A stretch of 10,640 nt of DNA from JBKPNZ01 sp046732895 (GTDB lineage Bacteria > Actinomycetota > Thermoleophilia > Solirubrobacterales > 70-9). Shown here piece after piece: positions 1 to 6,764 of the stretch (position 1 is the first letter of the stretch; each line of letters begins with the position of its first letter). Location: contig JBKPNZ010000015.1 of assembly GCA_046732895.1 (NCBI GenBank), positions 1 to 10,640 of the forward strand. Reading direction: 5' to 3'. Position numbers and translations under genes: made by a program. The notes under the pieces were generated by a model that did no database searches, was not told where the DNA came from, and was given only the letters and a program-made list of their open reading frames with translations.

Positions 1-193
1 GGCGGACCGCCTGCGGCGGCGCGCCGGCGGACCCGGGTTCCCGATCACGGCCTACGACCAGCTCACCGCCCCGCAGGTGAAGGCGCGGCTGACCGACCTG
101 ACCAAGGCCGAGCTGCGCAAGGTTCGTACGCGTGAGAAGAACGGCCCGGCGCGCAAAGGCGTGCTCGACGCGATCGACAAGAAGCTCAAGTAG
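1..193 (+). CDS. C-terminal end of a hypothetical actinobacterial protein (5' partial)
   Basis: An open frame enters from the left edge (codons begin at base 2) and ends at TAG 191-193, giving 63 visible residues. The visible part starts with an arginine-rich stretch, then a tail beginning FPITAYDQLTAPQV and continuing through LTDLTKAELRKV to GVLDAIDKKLK. This tail resembles a short helical domain that ends many actinobacterial hypothetical proteins: a 'P-x-x-x-Y-D-x-L-T' entry, an 'L-x-x-L-x-x-x-E-L' helix, and a closing helix after a basic loop. That resemblance is from memory. The charged, Lys/Arg-rich composition suggests a cytoplasmic protein or domain, but no function can be named. The last 8 bases overlap the 3' end of the convergent peptidase gene, so no room exists for a separate terminator between them. 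Codon use (strong G/C in third positions) matches the neighbours, which supports a real gene end. Confidence 0.7.
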   Translation, partial: ADRLRRRAGGPGFPITAYDQLTAPQVKARLTDLTKAELRKVRTREKNGPARKGVLDAIDKKLK

Positions 194-1673
194 CGAACTC
201 CGCCGCGAGGACACCGAAGTCGAGCTCGACGCCGAGCTCGGCCCCGAGGAGGGCGTCGGCGTCGAGGCGCTGGCCCTGAGACCACAGCTCGCGCAGCCAT
301 GCGCCCGCTGCCGGCACTTCGAACCAGCGCTCCCCGAATAGCTCGACCAGGGCCTGGCGCCAATGCGCCTCGAGTGCCCATGCCCGCAGGTAACAGGCGA
401 CGTAGAAGCCACCGTCCACGTCGTCGAGCCACGGCTCCTCGGGCCAGCGGAGCCTCGTTGCGTCCTCGAGGAGCGCGCGGTATCGCTGCGGCATCTCGTT
501 CAGGTCGGGTGACGGCCCGTGCAGCTCCAGCTCGTAGCCGATCTTGGCCGCGTAGCGACAGAGGAAGAGGAGCTTCGACGCGCGGGCCTGGGCGAGCGCT
601 TCGGCCGAGTCGGTGACGCCGAGCCTTGCCTCGAGCCACGCGGGCGATTCGGTCAGGTGCTCGAGCAGGAACGCGAACGACTCCGTCACCGAGTTGTCGC
701 CGAGGTGCCTGAACTCGAACGCCAGCGTGGGCTCCACGTTCGCGTAGTGCTCGGTGTGCCCGCCCTCGTGGTAGAGGGCCCGGTAGTCCTCGCGCCCTCC
801 GATCGGCGCAAAGACTAGGTGGACTTCGCCCGGCACCTTCACCGGGGAGCAGAAGGCGCGCGGCGACTTCGTCTCCCGCGCCTCGGCGTCGAGGTGCACG
901 TTGCTCTGCGCGTCGAGATCGAGGCCAAGGCTCGACAGGGTCTGTTCGAATGACTCGAAGAGCCGCTCCTGCGGGAACAGCGCGTCGAGCTCGGCGGCGC
1001 GCAGCAGCCTGGCGATGTCGGCGCGCCCGGCCTCGCCGAGCGGCGGCAGGGAGGCGGCTTCGAGCCGAGGGCCGACAATGGCCGGATAGGCGCCCGCGGT
1101 CGCATCGATGAACGCCGCCGTCTGCCGCGCCAGCGCCTGGAGGTCGATGCCGCGTAGCTCCCCCTGGGCGGCGGCATAGCTCGGCCAGCCGTGCTCGCGG
1201 CAGAGCTCCCGGGAACGCTCGAAGGTCTCGAGATGAAGAGGGTTGATGCGCTCGGCGAGCACTTCATTTCGCGCGCGCTCGAGCTCGCGCCGGCGGTCCG
1301 TGCTCGGCTCGTTCGCCAGCTCGATATGCGCCTGGCGGTAGGGGATCTGCTCGCCTTCCAGCGGGATTTCGAGGCTTGATTCCAGGCGGGCGATCTCCTC
1401 TGCCTCGCGCTTCGTCGCCTGGCCCAGGAGGCCGTCGAACGCGAACGCAAGCAGGTAGCGCCGGCCGCGCCCCTCGTCGTCCCCGTCGCGGGCGGCAGCC
1501 GCCTCGCGCAGGGACGCGACGGCCTCGCTGCTGAAGAGCCCGCCGTGGGCTTTGTAGATCGCGTCGATCTCCAGGTCGGGCTTGCGTCCCGACAGGTGCA
1601 GGTAGTACTCGCGATCGATCTTCTCGAGGAACCGCTCGGCTTCCTCGCGATAGGCATTCAGGTCCACCGGCAT
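186..1673 (-). CDS. M3-family-like zinc metallopeptidase
   Basis: A 495-residue soluble protein with no signal peptide or membrane segment, so probably a cytoplasmic oligopeptidase. The zinc site is clear: H302-E303-G304-G305-H306 (HExxH), followed 25 residues after the second His by E331 in the TESFAF segment. That spacing fits the M3 (thimet oligopeptidase/oligoendopeptidase F) gluzincin arrangement. The rest is mostly helical, with charged helices across the N-terminal 200 residues, as in M3 enzymes that enclose the active site in a helical channel. It is shorter than typical M3 members (about 560-700 residues) and closer to M32 size, so M32-like or an unassigned gluzincin is the alternative. 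The ATG start at 1671-1673 has no good Shine-Dalgarno; a -10-like TAGATT lies 9 bases upstream on the minus strand, so a very short leader is possible. It is divergent from the RNA methyltransferase gene, with 14 bases between start codons. Substrate is unknown. Confidence 0.85.
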   Translation of the reverse strand: MPVDLNAYREEAERFLEKIDREYYLHLSGRKPDLEIDAIYKAHGGLFSSEAVASLREAAAARDGDDEGRGRRYLLAFAFDGLLGQATKREAEEIARLESSLEIPLEGEQIPYRQAHIELANEPSTDRRRELERARNEVLAERINPLHLETFERSRELCREHGWPSYAAAQGELRGIDLQALARQTAAFIDATAGAYPAIVGPRLEAASLPPLGEAGRADIARLLRAAELDALFPQERLFESFEQTLSSLGLDLDAQSNVHLDAEARETKSPRAFCSPVKVPGEVHLVFAPIGGREDYRALYHEGGHTEHYANVEPTLAFEFRHLGDNSVTESFAFLLEHLTESPAWLEARLGVTDSAEALAQARASKLLFLCRYAAKIGYELELHGPSPDLNEMPQRYRALLEDATRLRWPEEPWLDDVDGGFYVACYLRAWALEAHWRQALVELFGERWFEVPAAGAWLRELWSQGQRLDADALLGAELGVELDFGVLAAEFAT

Positions 1674-1687
1674 CGAACTGCCAATCT

Positions 1688-3034
1688 ATGGAAATGCCAG
1701 AGCACGCCGAAGCGACCACGAGGCCCAGGCGGGGGGACGAGCTCGTCCTCGACGTCGAGTCGCTCGCCCAAGGCGGGCGGGGCGTGGCCCGCGCGAACGG
1801 GTTCGTCGTCTTCGTCAGCGGTGGGCTGCCGGGCGATCGGGTGCGGGCTCGCCTCACCAAGTCCAAGCGCTCCTACGCCGAGGCGAACGCGGTCGAGCTC
1901 ATCCGCGCTTCTGATGAGCGGGTCGCCGACCGGTGCGTCCATGGCGGCGAGCCCTGCCCGGGAGCGCCGTGGCAGGGCCTTCCGTATGAGCGCCAGCTCG
2001 AGCAGAAGGCGTCGCAGGTCGACGAGGCTCTGCGCCGGCTGGGCGCGCTTGACGACTTCGATCTCGAGGTGATCGAGCCCGCCGTTGAGCAGTGGCGTTA
2101 TCGGAACAAGCTGGAGTACTCCTTCGGAGCGGATCGGGATGAGCCCGTGCTCGGGTTCCATCGCCGCGGAAGCTGGAGCCAGGTGGTTGACGCGGATGAC
2201 TGCCAGCTCGCCTCCGAGGCGAACAACGCAGCGCGGAACGCGGTGCGCGACTGGGCGAGGCGGGAGGGGCTGGAGCCATACGACCGCGAACGGCAAGAGG
2301 GCCTTCTGCGCAACCTCGTGGTGCGCGACTCGGCGGCCACCGGACAGGTGCAGACGCGACTGGTCACCTCGCCCGGCCCCTTCCCCAAGCCGCCGGTCGA
2401 CTTGCACACCGTCATCGAGGGCCCGGGGAGCGGGACCGATGGCCCCACCGGCGCGCTGGGCGAGGAGTACCTGCGCGAGGAGCTTGCCGGACTGCGCTTC
2501 CGGATCTCGCCGCGGGCGTTCTTCCAGACCAACAGCGCGATGGCCGAACGTCTCTATGCGATCGCAGGCGACTTCGCCGGCCTCGACGGCACGCAGCGCG
2601 TGTTCGATCTGTTCTGCGGGATCGGCACCATCACCCTCCTCCTGGCAGGTAGGGCCGGGGAGGTGTGGGGACTCGAATCGATTCCAGAGGCCATCGCCGA
2701 CGCGAAGGAGAACGCCCGCCTGAACGACGTTCCCAACGCGAGCTTCGTCGCGGCGGACGCACGGCTCGGGATCCGCCCCCTCATCGAGCAGGCCGGGAAG
2801 CCGGATGTCGTCGTCGTCGATCCGCCCAGAGCAGGGCTCTCGAAGAAGGTCATGCGCAGGGTGATCGAGTGCGAGGCGCAGCGGATCGTCTACGTCTCGT
2901 GCAACCCGACGACGCTCGCCCCGAACGCTTCTCAGCTCGTCGAGGCCGGTTATAGGCTGCGGCGCGTGAAGCCCGTCGACATGTTCCCGCAGACGCCCCA
3001 CGTCGAGTGCGTGGCCCTGCTGGAGAAGCCTTGA
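1688..3034 (+). CDS. rlmD: RlmD/TrmA-family RNA (uracil-C5-)-methyltransferase
   Basis: A 448-residue SAM-dependent methyltransferase that forms 5-methyluridine in RNA, most likely 23S rRNA (U1939 class); a TrmA- or RlmC-like target cannot be excluded. Domains: a TRAM domain at about residues 14-72, a Cys-containing Fe-S segment at 83-96, a central domain, then the Rossmann methyltransferase domain from about 270. Visible motifs are FQTN (279-282), DLFCGIGT (307-314, SAM binding), DPPR (378-381), SCNPTT with catalytic C405, and the general-base E440 in HVE. Oddity: the usual C-x5-C-x2-C...C cluster is C83-x6-C90-x2-A93...C172, so the third cysteine is alanine. The start is ATG 1688; ATG 1694 (Met3) is an alternative, and neither has a convincing Shine-Dalgarno. 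The TGA stop at 3032-3034 overlaps the next gene's TTG start, implying co-transcription. Family identity is secure; the exact RNA target is inference. Confidence 0.92.
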   Translation: MEMPEHAEATTRPRRGDELVLDVESLAQGGRGVARANGFVVFVSGGLPGDRVRARLTKSKRSYAEANAVELIRASDERVADRCVHGGEPCPGAPWQGLPYERQLEQKASQVDEALRRLGALDDFDLEVIEPAVEQWRYRNKLEYSFGADRDEPVLGFHRRGSWSQVVDADDCQLASEANNAARNAVRDWARREGLEPYDRERQEGLLRNLVVRDSAATGQVQTRLVTSPGPFPKPPVDLHTVIEGPGSGTDGPTGALGEEYLREELAGLRFRISPRAFFQTNSAMAERLYAIAGDFAGLDGTQRVFDLFCGIGTITLLLAGRAGEVWGLESIPEAIADAKENARLNDVPNASFVAADARLGIRPLIEQAGKPDVVVVDPPRAGLSKKVMRRVIECEAQRIVYVSCNPTTLAPNASQLVEAGYRLRRVKPVDMFPQTPHVECVALLEKP

Positions 3035-3810
3035 GCCGAGGGTTCGGGGTCTCAGCGGGCCTCGACCCGGAAGTGGCCGCCCCCCTGGCCGAGCGCTGCC
3101 AGGCGCTGGGATACGCCTCGCTCTGGTCCAACGACACCCCCATGGGCAACGGGCTCGACACCCTCGCCGCGTTCGCCGAGGCGGCGCCAGGCCTTGAGCT
3201 CGGCGTCGCGGTCCAGGCTCTCGACCGGCACGACCCGGCGGAGATCGCCGCGAAGGTCGACGGCGTCGGCATCGACCGGGAGCGGCTGTGGCTGGGGGTG
3301 GGGACCGGCTTCTCGCGCAAGCCGCTGACCGCAATCCGCCAGGCCCTCCCCGCGCTCCGTGAGGAGCTCGCCGGCATCCGCCTCGTGCTGGCGGCGATGG
3401 GACCGAAGATGTGCGCGTTCGCCGGCGAGGAGATGGACGGCGTCTTCTTCAACTGGATGACGCCGGGTTTCGCCGCCAAGGCCCGTCGGCACGTGGAGGG
3501 CGGAGCCCGCGCGGGTGGGCATGAGATCCCACCTGTGTTCGGCTACGTCCGCACTGCCGTCGGCGAGGACGCCGCCGAGCGCCTCTACAAGGAGGAGGCC
3601 TTCTACCGCGACTACCACGACGGCTACCGCAACCACTTCGCGCGCCTCGGCGAGCCCGAGGGAACCGTCGGCGTCGCGGCCAAGAGTCGTGACGAGGCCC
3701 AGTCGGCGCTGGCCGAGTTCGAAGGCCCGCTCGACATCGTCGTGGTCCGCGCCCTGGCGAGCGCGAACGTCGGGGCGATGACCGCGCTGGCGGAAGCCGC
3801 CGCCCCCTGA
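3031..3810 (+). CDS. LLM-class (luciferase-like) flavin/F420-dependent oxidoreductase, short form
   Basis: A soluble protein of 259 residues. The start is chosen as TTG 3031, which overlaps the upstream TGA (TTGA) and has GGAG at 3022-3025 five bases before it. A GTG at 3007 would lengthen the protein by eight residues, but lies before that ribosome-binding site. The N-terminus FGVSAGLDP, the segment LGYASLWSND (26-35), the following helix DTLAAFAEAA, and LGVGTGF (88-94) fit the first strands of the TIM barrel of bacterial luciferase-like enzymes. The later GYVRTAV segment and C-terminal DIVVVR strand also fit. Relatives use FMN or coenzyme F420 to oxidise or reduce small molecules. Nothing in the sequence identifies the substrate or settles which cofactor is used. 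Most LLM proteins have 280-350 residues, so this is compact; the barrel looks continuous rather than truncated. Translational coupling to an rRNA methyltransferase gene is probably operon economy, not shared function. Confidence 0.8.
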   Translation: MSRGFGVSAGLDPEVAAPLAERCQALGYASLWSNDTPMGNGLDTLAAFAEAAPGLELGVAVQALDRHDPAEIAAKVDGVGIDRERLWLGVGTGFSRKPLTAIRQALPALREELAGIRLVLAAMGPKMCAFAGEEMDGVFFNWMTPGFAAKARRHVEGGARAGGHEIPPVFGYVRTAVGEDAAERLYKEEAFYRDYHDGYRNHFARLGEPEGTVGVAAKSRDEAQSALAEFEGPLDIVVVRALASANVGAMTALAEAAAP

Positions 3811-3877
3811 ATCGCCGCCGAGGTCTACGTGACCCCGGATCCATGGAGCTGTCGCCGGCCGCCCTAGACGGCGAGCC

Positions 3878-4066
3878 TCAGAACCCGGCCTCGGCCTCGT
3901 CCGCCTCGGTGTCGATCGCCGGCTCCTGCTCGGCGGCGCACACGGTGCACAGCGCGACGGACTCCCCGGCGTCGAGGATGCGCTGCTTCTCGGCCTGCGT
4001 CAGAGTCGCGCCGCAGTTCTCACACCGCTCCGGCAGCGACTCGATGGTGCGCTCCTCCAGATCCAC
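3878..4066 (-). CDS. Small zinc-ribbon-like protein
   Basis: A 62-residue acidic protein with two CxxC knuckles, C15-x2-C18 and C40-x2-C43, separated by a short helix rich in Glu/Lys (LTQAEKQRIL). That is the layout of a single zinc ribbon of the kind seen in DksA/TraR- or rubredoxin-like small proteins. The C-terminal 15 residues are acidic (DTEADEAEAGF end). No catalytic motif is present; it may bind a protein, RNA polymerase or RNA partner, but this is speculation. The start is GTG at 4064-4066. A -10-like TCTAAT lies exactly 6 bases upstream, and no Shine-Dalgarno is seen, so a leaderless transcript is plausible. It is the last gene of the cluster that includes the GT4-PHP and UDG-like genes, 35 bases after the UDG-like stop. 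It could be read with them or from its own promoter. The four cysteines and codon bias make a chance ORF unlikely. Confidence 0.75.
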   Translation of the reverse strand: MDLEERTIESLPERCENCGATLTQAEKQRILDAGESVALCTVCAAEQEPAIDTEADEAEAGF

Positions 4067-4080
4067 ACCCGCATTAGAAC
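4067..4080 (-). promoter_or_regulatory. Candidate -10 element for a leaderless zinc-ribbon transcript
   Basis: On the minus strand TCTAAT (4078-4073) is followed by six bases (GCGGGT) and then the GTG start. This matches the spacing expected if transcription starts at the first base of the start codon. No convincing -35 hexamer is visible in the GC-rich sequence before it, which overlaps the end of the UDG-like gene. The same six-base spacing occurs before the GT4-PHP gene. Support is by pattern only. Confidence 0.35.
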
Positions 4081-4101
4081 AAATCCCCGCCCGACCCGCG
4101 G

Positions 4102-4785
4102 TCAGTAGGGGGGGAGCTCGGCGTACCAGTCGCCGAGGGCGCGGAACGCCGACCAGAACTCGCGCTTGGACTCCTCGGAGTCCAGCGACTCGTCGATCTC
4201 GGGGACGCAGAGCGCGTCGATCGTCGGCGTCAGCGACTGCACCTCGCCGGGCGTGAACTCGATGCTCGCGGCGAGGGGAAGCTCGAGGTCATTCAGGGTC
4301 TCGAGGGCACGCTCGCCCATGACCACGACCATCCGGGGCTGCACGATGGCCAGCTCCTCGACGACGCGCTCGACGCATTCGCCGGCGGCGAGTGCCGGGT
4401 CGGAGACCGGGCATTTCACGCAGAGCGTTCCGTACACGGCGAGCGGGTCGATCCCGAGCCGCTTGAAGCTCTTCATCAGCGCATTGCCGGCGCGCCCGTA
4501 GAAGGCGACTCCCTCCTCGATCTCAGCCGCCGTGGGCGCGAACTTCAGGAGGAAGATGTCGGCCTGGGGATGGCCCGAGCCGAGCACCGGCATCAGGTTC
4601 CCCCTTGGGCAATGCGAGCACTCCTGCAGCCGGCGCGTCAGGTCGTTGAGCTCGCGGATCGCGCGCTCCAGGTACTTCTCCTGGATCTCGTCGTCGGTGG
4701 TGGGCATCTGCTCTCCCGGCGCAGCGCCGGCCGAGCCTTTCTTTGACGGCGTCGCGCCCGCTCCTGCCGCCTCGCCCCCCTGCAT
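4102..4785 (-). CDS. Uracil-DNA-glycosylase-like Fe-S protein (family 4-like, altered motifs)
   Basis: A 227-residue protein resembling family 4/5 uracil-DNA glycosylases. C56-x2-C59, C125 and C137 correspond to the four Fe-S cysteines; L68-G69-S70-G71 precedes the ADIFLL strand; YGRAGNALM (96-104) matches the usual FVGRAG.LL loop; and VVVMGERALETL matches the 'vIv.LG..A...L' strand-helix. Key catalytic signatures differ: the GEAPG motif is K81-F-A-P-T85, and no C-terminal HPS/HPA motif is visible (VPEIDESL stands where it would be expected). The C125-C137 spacing is shorter than the usual C-x15-C. It may be an inactive or repurposed member, for example a nucleic-acid or nucleotide-binding Fe-S protein. 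The ATG start at 4785 shares one base with the preceding TGA (TGATG), indicating coupling to the GT4-PHP gene. However, the first 26 residues are low complexity (Gly/Ala), and Met27 (ATG 4705-4707) has a better ribosome-binding site, GGGAGA with 4-5 bases spacing. The true start may be either. Confidence 0.7.
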   Translation of the reverse strand: MQGGEAAGAGATPSKKGSAGAAPGEQMPTTDDEIQEKYLERAIRELNDLTRRLQECSHCPRGNLMPVLGSGHPQADIFLLKFAPTAAEIEEGVAFYGRAGNALMKSFKRLGIDPLAVYGTLCVKCPVSDPALAAGECVERVVEELAIVQPRMVVVMGERALETLNDLELPLAASIEFTPGEVQSLTPTIDALCVPEIDESLDSEESKREFWSAFRALGDWYAELPPY

Positions 4786-6764
4786 CAGCCCTTGCCCGCC
4801 CGCTTGCGCGCTCTCGGCGCCCCCGCTGCCCGGCGGCGGGCGGCCGATCGGCCCGCGCCGCGACGCCCCCCGCGACCGCCGCTCGTCTGCAGGAACTTGA
4901 GTGCCTGCACGTACACCAGGTTCTTGTGCTTGCGGACGATGTCGGCGTCGCGCATGGCCTCCAGGAACTCCTCAGGCCCCTGGAACTCGTGCAGGCGGAT
5001 CATCACGCTGCCGAGTCCCTGGGCCACGTGGCTGTCGGAGCCGGCGCCCGGCACGATCCGGTACTTGGCTGCAAACCGCTCCGCCTCCTCGTTGAAGGCG
5101 GTGAGCGCCACCCTGGGATTGAAGACCTCGAGGATGTCGATCTCCTCAACCATGTCGAGCAGGTGCTCGTAGTCGGGCACGGAATGCAGGCGGTCGAACG
5201 GGTGCGGGACGTAGACGAGGCCGTTCTGCCGGCGAATCTCGGCGATCGTCTCGGCCATCGTCATCCCGCGCTGGATCTTCTCCTCGAGGAAGAGGCCGAT
5301 GACCTCGCCCTGCTCGGCCGTCTTCACCTCCTCGCCGACGATCACCTCGATCCCGTCCATTCCCTCTGCGACCTCGCGTGCCGCCAGCGCCCCCGAGATC
5401 TCGTTGTGGTCGGTGATCGCGATCGCGCCCAGCCCGCGCTCGCGGGCGGTCTCTAGAAGGACCTCCACCGGAGTCGCACAATCGGGCGAATGGTCGGTGT
5501 GCATGTGCAGGTCCACGTGGATCGGGCCACGCCGCGCGACCCGCCTGCGGACGGCGGCGTTTCCCCCGACGTCGTGGCGCCGCGCCGTGAGCCGCAGGTA
5601 GATCGCCTCGGCCTGCTGCGCCGCGGCACTCCACTCGTTCACCCGCCCGCGGCCTGAGCGCAACAGCGAATTGCGCAAGCCCGGCTCGCGCATGAGCCGC
5701 TCGAGCTGCGCTGCGAGCGTCACCGCGTCGCCGGGTTGGAACAGAAGCCCGGCCTCGCCGTCGGCGACGAGCTCCTGATAGATCGGCAGATGGGATACGA
5801 CGGGCACCGCACCCGTCGCCAGGCCGGCGCGAATCACGCCGGTCGCGGTGCGAGGTCCGCCTGACGTGGCACAGATGACATCGGCGGCGGCCGCGAGGCG
5901 AATGGGATCCGTGGCCTTCGGTCCCACTGCGAACACCCGCTCGCGGAGGCGGCGGGAGAGGCGGAGATCGCGCGGCTCCGGGAGGAAGATCGCGGCCTCC
6001 CACTCGGCGTCGAGCGGAAGCTTTCGCAGCGCCCGGAGGAGGAGCCGGAGCGCCCCCCGTTCCTCGTCCGCGCTGTAGAGAATCCGGACCGGGCCGTCCC
6101 CTGGGTTGGGCTCGCTCGACGACGGCCACCACGGCTCGGCCGCGGCGTTGGCGCCCGGTTCCAGCGACTCGTAGGTGCCCGGGAAGAAGCGCTCCATCAG
6201 CTCGCGCGTCGTGGCGGAGCTCGCGGTGCGGGCGTCGAGCCGGCCGAAGAAGATCTCCACGAGCGGCCGTGCGACCTGAGTCGAGAGGATGCGCTCGGTC
6301 GGTTCGTGGAAAGTCGCCACGTTCAGGGAACGCGAGTGACGCAGGGCGGTCGACGCCGCGCTCGGCGCGAACGGATCGTGGACGTGCACGAGGTCGAACT
6401 CGACGGCAGAGAGCAACCGCTCCAGCGTGCGGCTCATGTCGAGCGGAACCGGCGCCGCGCGCGGGCGAGGACCACGGGGCATCGGAAGCCCCGAGCCCAC
6501 CGCAAGTACCTTGGGCCCTCGGTCGCCCCCTGCCCTCGGACCGTCCCAAGCGCCATCGAAGAGCGCGGCCGGGCGGCCGCGCGCAGCCTCGATCGCCGCC
6601 CGCGAGCGACGCACATCGGCGCGGGATTCCGACGGCGCCGCGACGACGACCTCGTGCCCGCGTTCGCCGAGCTCGGTCGCCATGCGCGCCGCGTAGTCGT
6701 TCACCTCGTGGCGGACCCCCCACGAGTGCGGCGTGACATGCGCGATCCGCAGGCGCTCGCTCAC
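4785..6764 (-). CDS. GT4-type glycosyltransferase fused to a PHP phosphoesterase domain
   Basis: A 659-residue fusion. The N-terminal half (about 1-395) is a GT-B glycosyltransferase of the GT4/PimA type, with RIAHVTPHSWGV at the start, FDLVHVHDPFAP, VATFHEPTE and PVVSHLPIYQELV. The usual E-x7-E donor/catalytic pair is not seen: the aligned positions are P304 and R312 in the GGPRTATGVIRAG segment. The PHP domain (about 414-615) has a full-looking metal site: H420-x-H422, D452-H453, E478, H521, D577-x-H579. This resembles the TrpH/cyclic-phosphodiesterase side of the family. The last 29 residues are Arg/Gly/Ala-rich and basic. No signal peptide or membrane span is seen. GTG 6762-6764 is chosen because residues from SERLRIAHV begin the Rossmann strand and a -10-like TATGCT lies six bases upstream. 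An ATG 54 bases further up would add a poorly conserved-looking 18-residue extension. Substrate is unknown; the PHP half could act on phosphate esters or nucleic acids. Confidence 0.85.
   Translation of the reverse strand: MSERLRIAHVTPHSWGVRHEVNDYAARMATELGERGHEVVVAAPSESRADVRRSRAAIEAARGRPAALFDGAWDGPRAGGDRGPKVLAVGSGLPMPRGPRPRAAPVPLDMSRTLERLLSAVEFDLVHVHDPFAPSAASTALRHSRSLNVATFHEPTERILSTQVARPLVEIFFGRLDARTASSATTRELMERFFPGTYESLEPGANAAAEPWWPSSSEPNPGDGPVRILYSADEERGALRLLLRALRKLPLDAEWEAAIFLPEPRDLRLSRRLRERVFAVGPKATDPIRLAAAADVICATSGGPRTATGVIRAGLATGAVPVVSHLPIYQELVADGEAGLLFQPGDAVTLAAQLERLMREPGLRNSLLRSGRGRVNEWSAAAQQAEAIYLRLTARRHDVGGNAAVRRRVARRGPIHVDLHMHTDHSPDCATPVEVLLETARERGLGAIAITDHNEISGALAAREVAEGMDGIEVIVGEEVKTAEQGEVIGLFLEEKIQRGMTMAETIAEIRRQNGLVYVPHPFDRLHSVPDYEHLLDMVEEIDILEVFNPRVALTAFNEEAERFAAKYRIVPGAGSDSHVAQGLGSVMIRLHEFQGPEEFLEAMRDADIVRKHKNLVYVQALKFLQTSGGRGGRRGAGRSAARRRAAGAPRARKRAGKG

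Noticed and set aside
1658..3334. A 558-codon open frame on the minus strand opposite the RNA methyltransferase gene
   Set aside because: It lies antisense to a gene with full family motifs and extends into the LLM gene. Its Arg/Pro/Gly-rich composition is what a GC-rich shadow frame gives, and no domain is recognisable.
3852..3874. Short hairpin (TCGCCG with CGGCGA) between the LLM and zinc-ribbon stops
   Set aside because: The 6-base stem with an 11-base loop and no T-run is within chance in a GC-rich intergenic region, so it was not called as a terminator.
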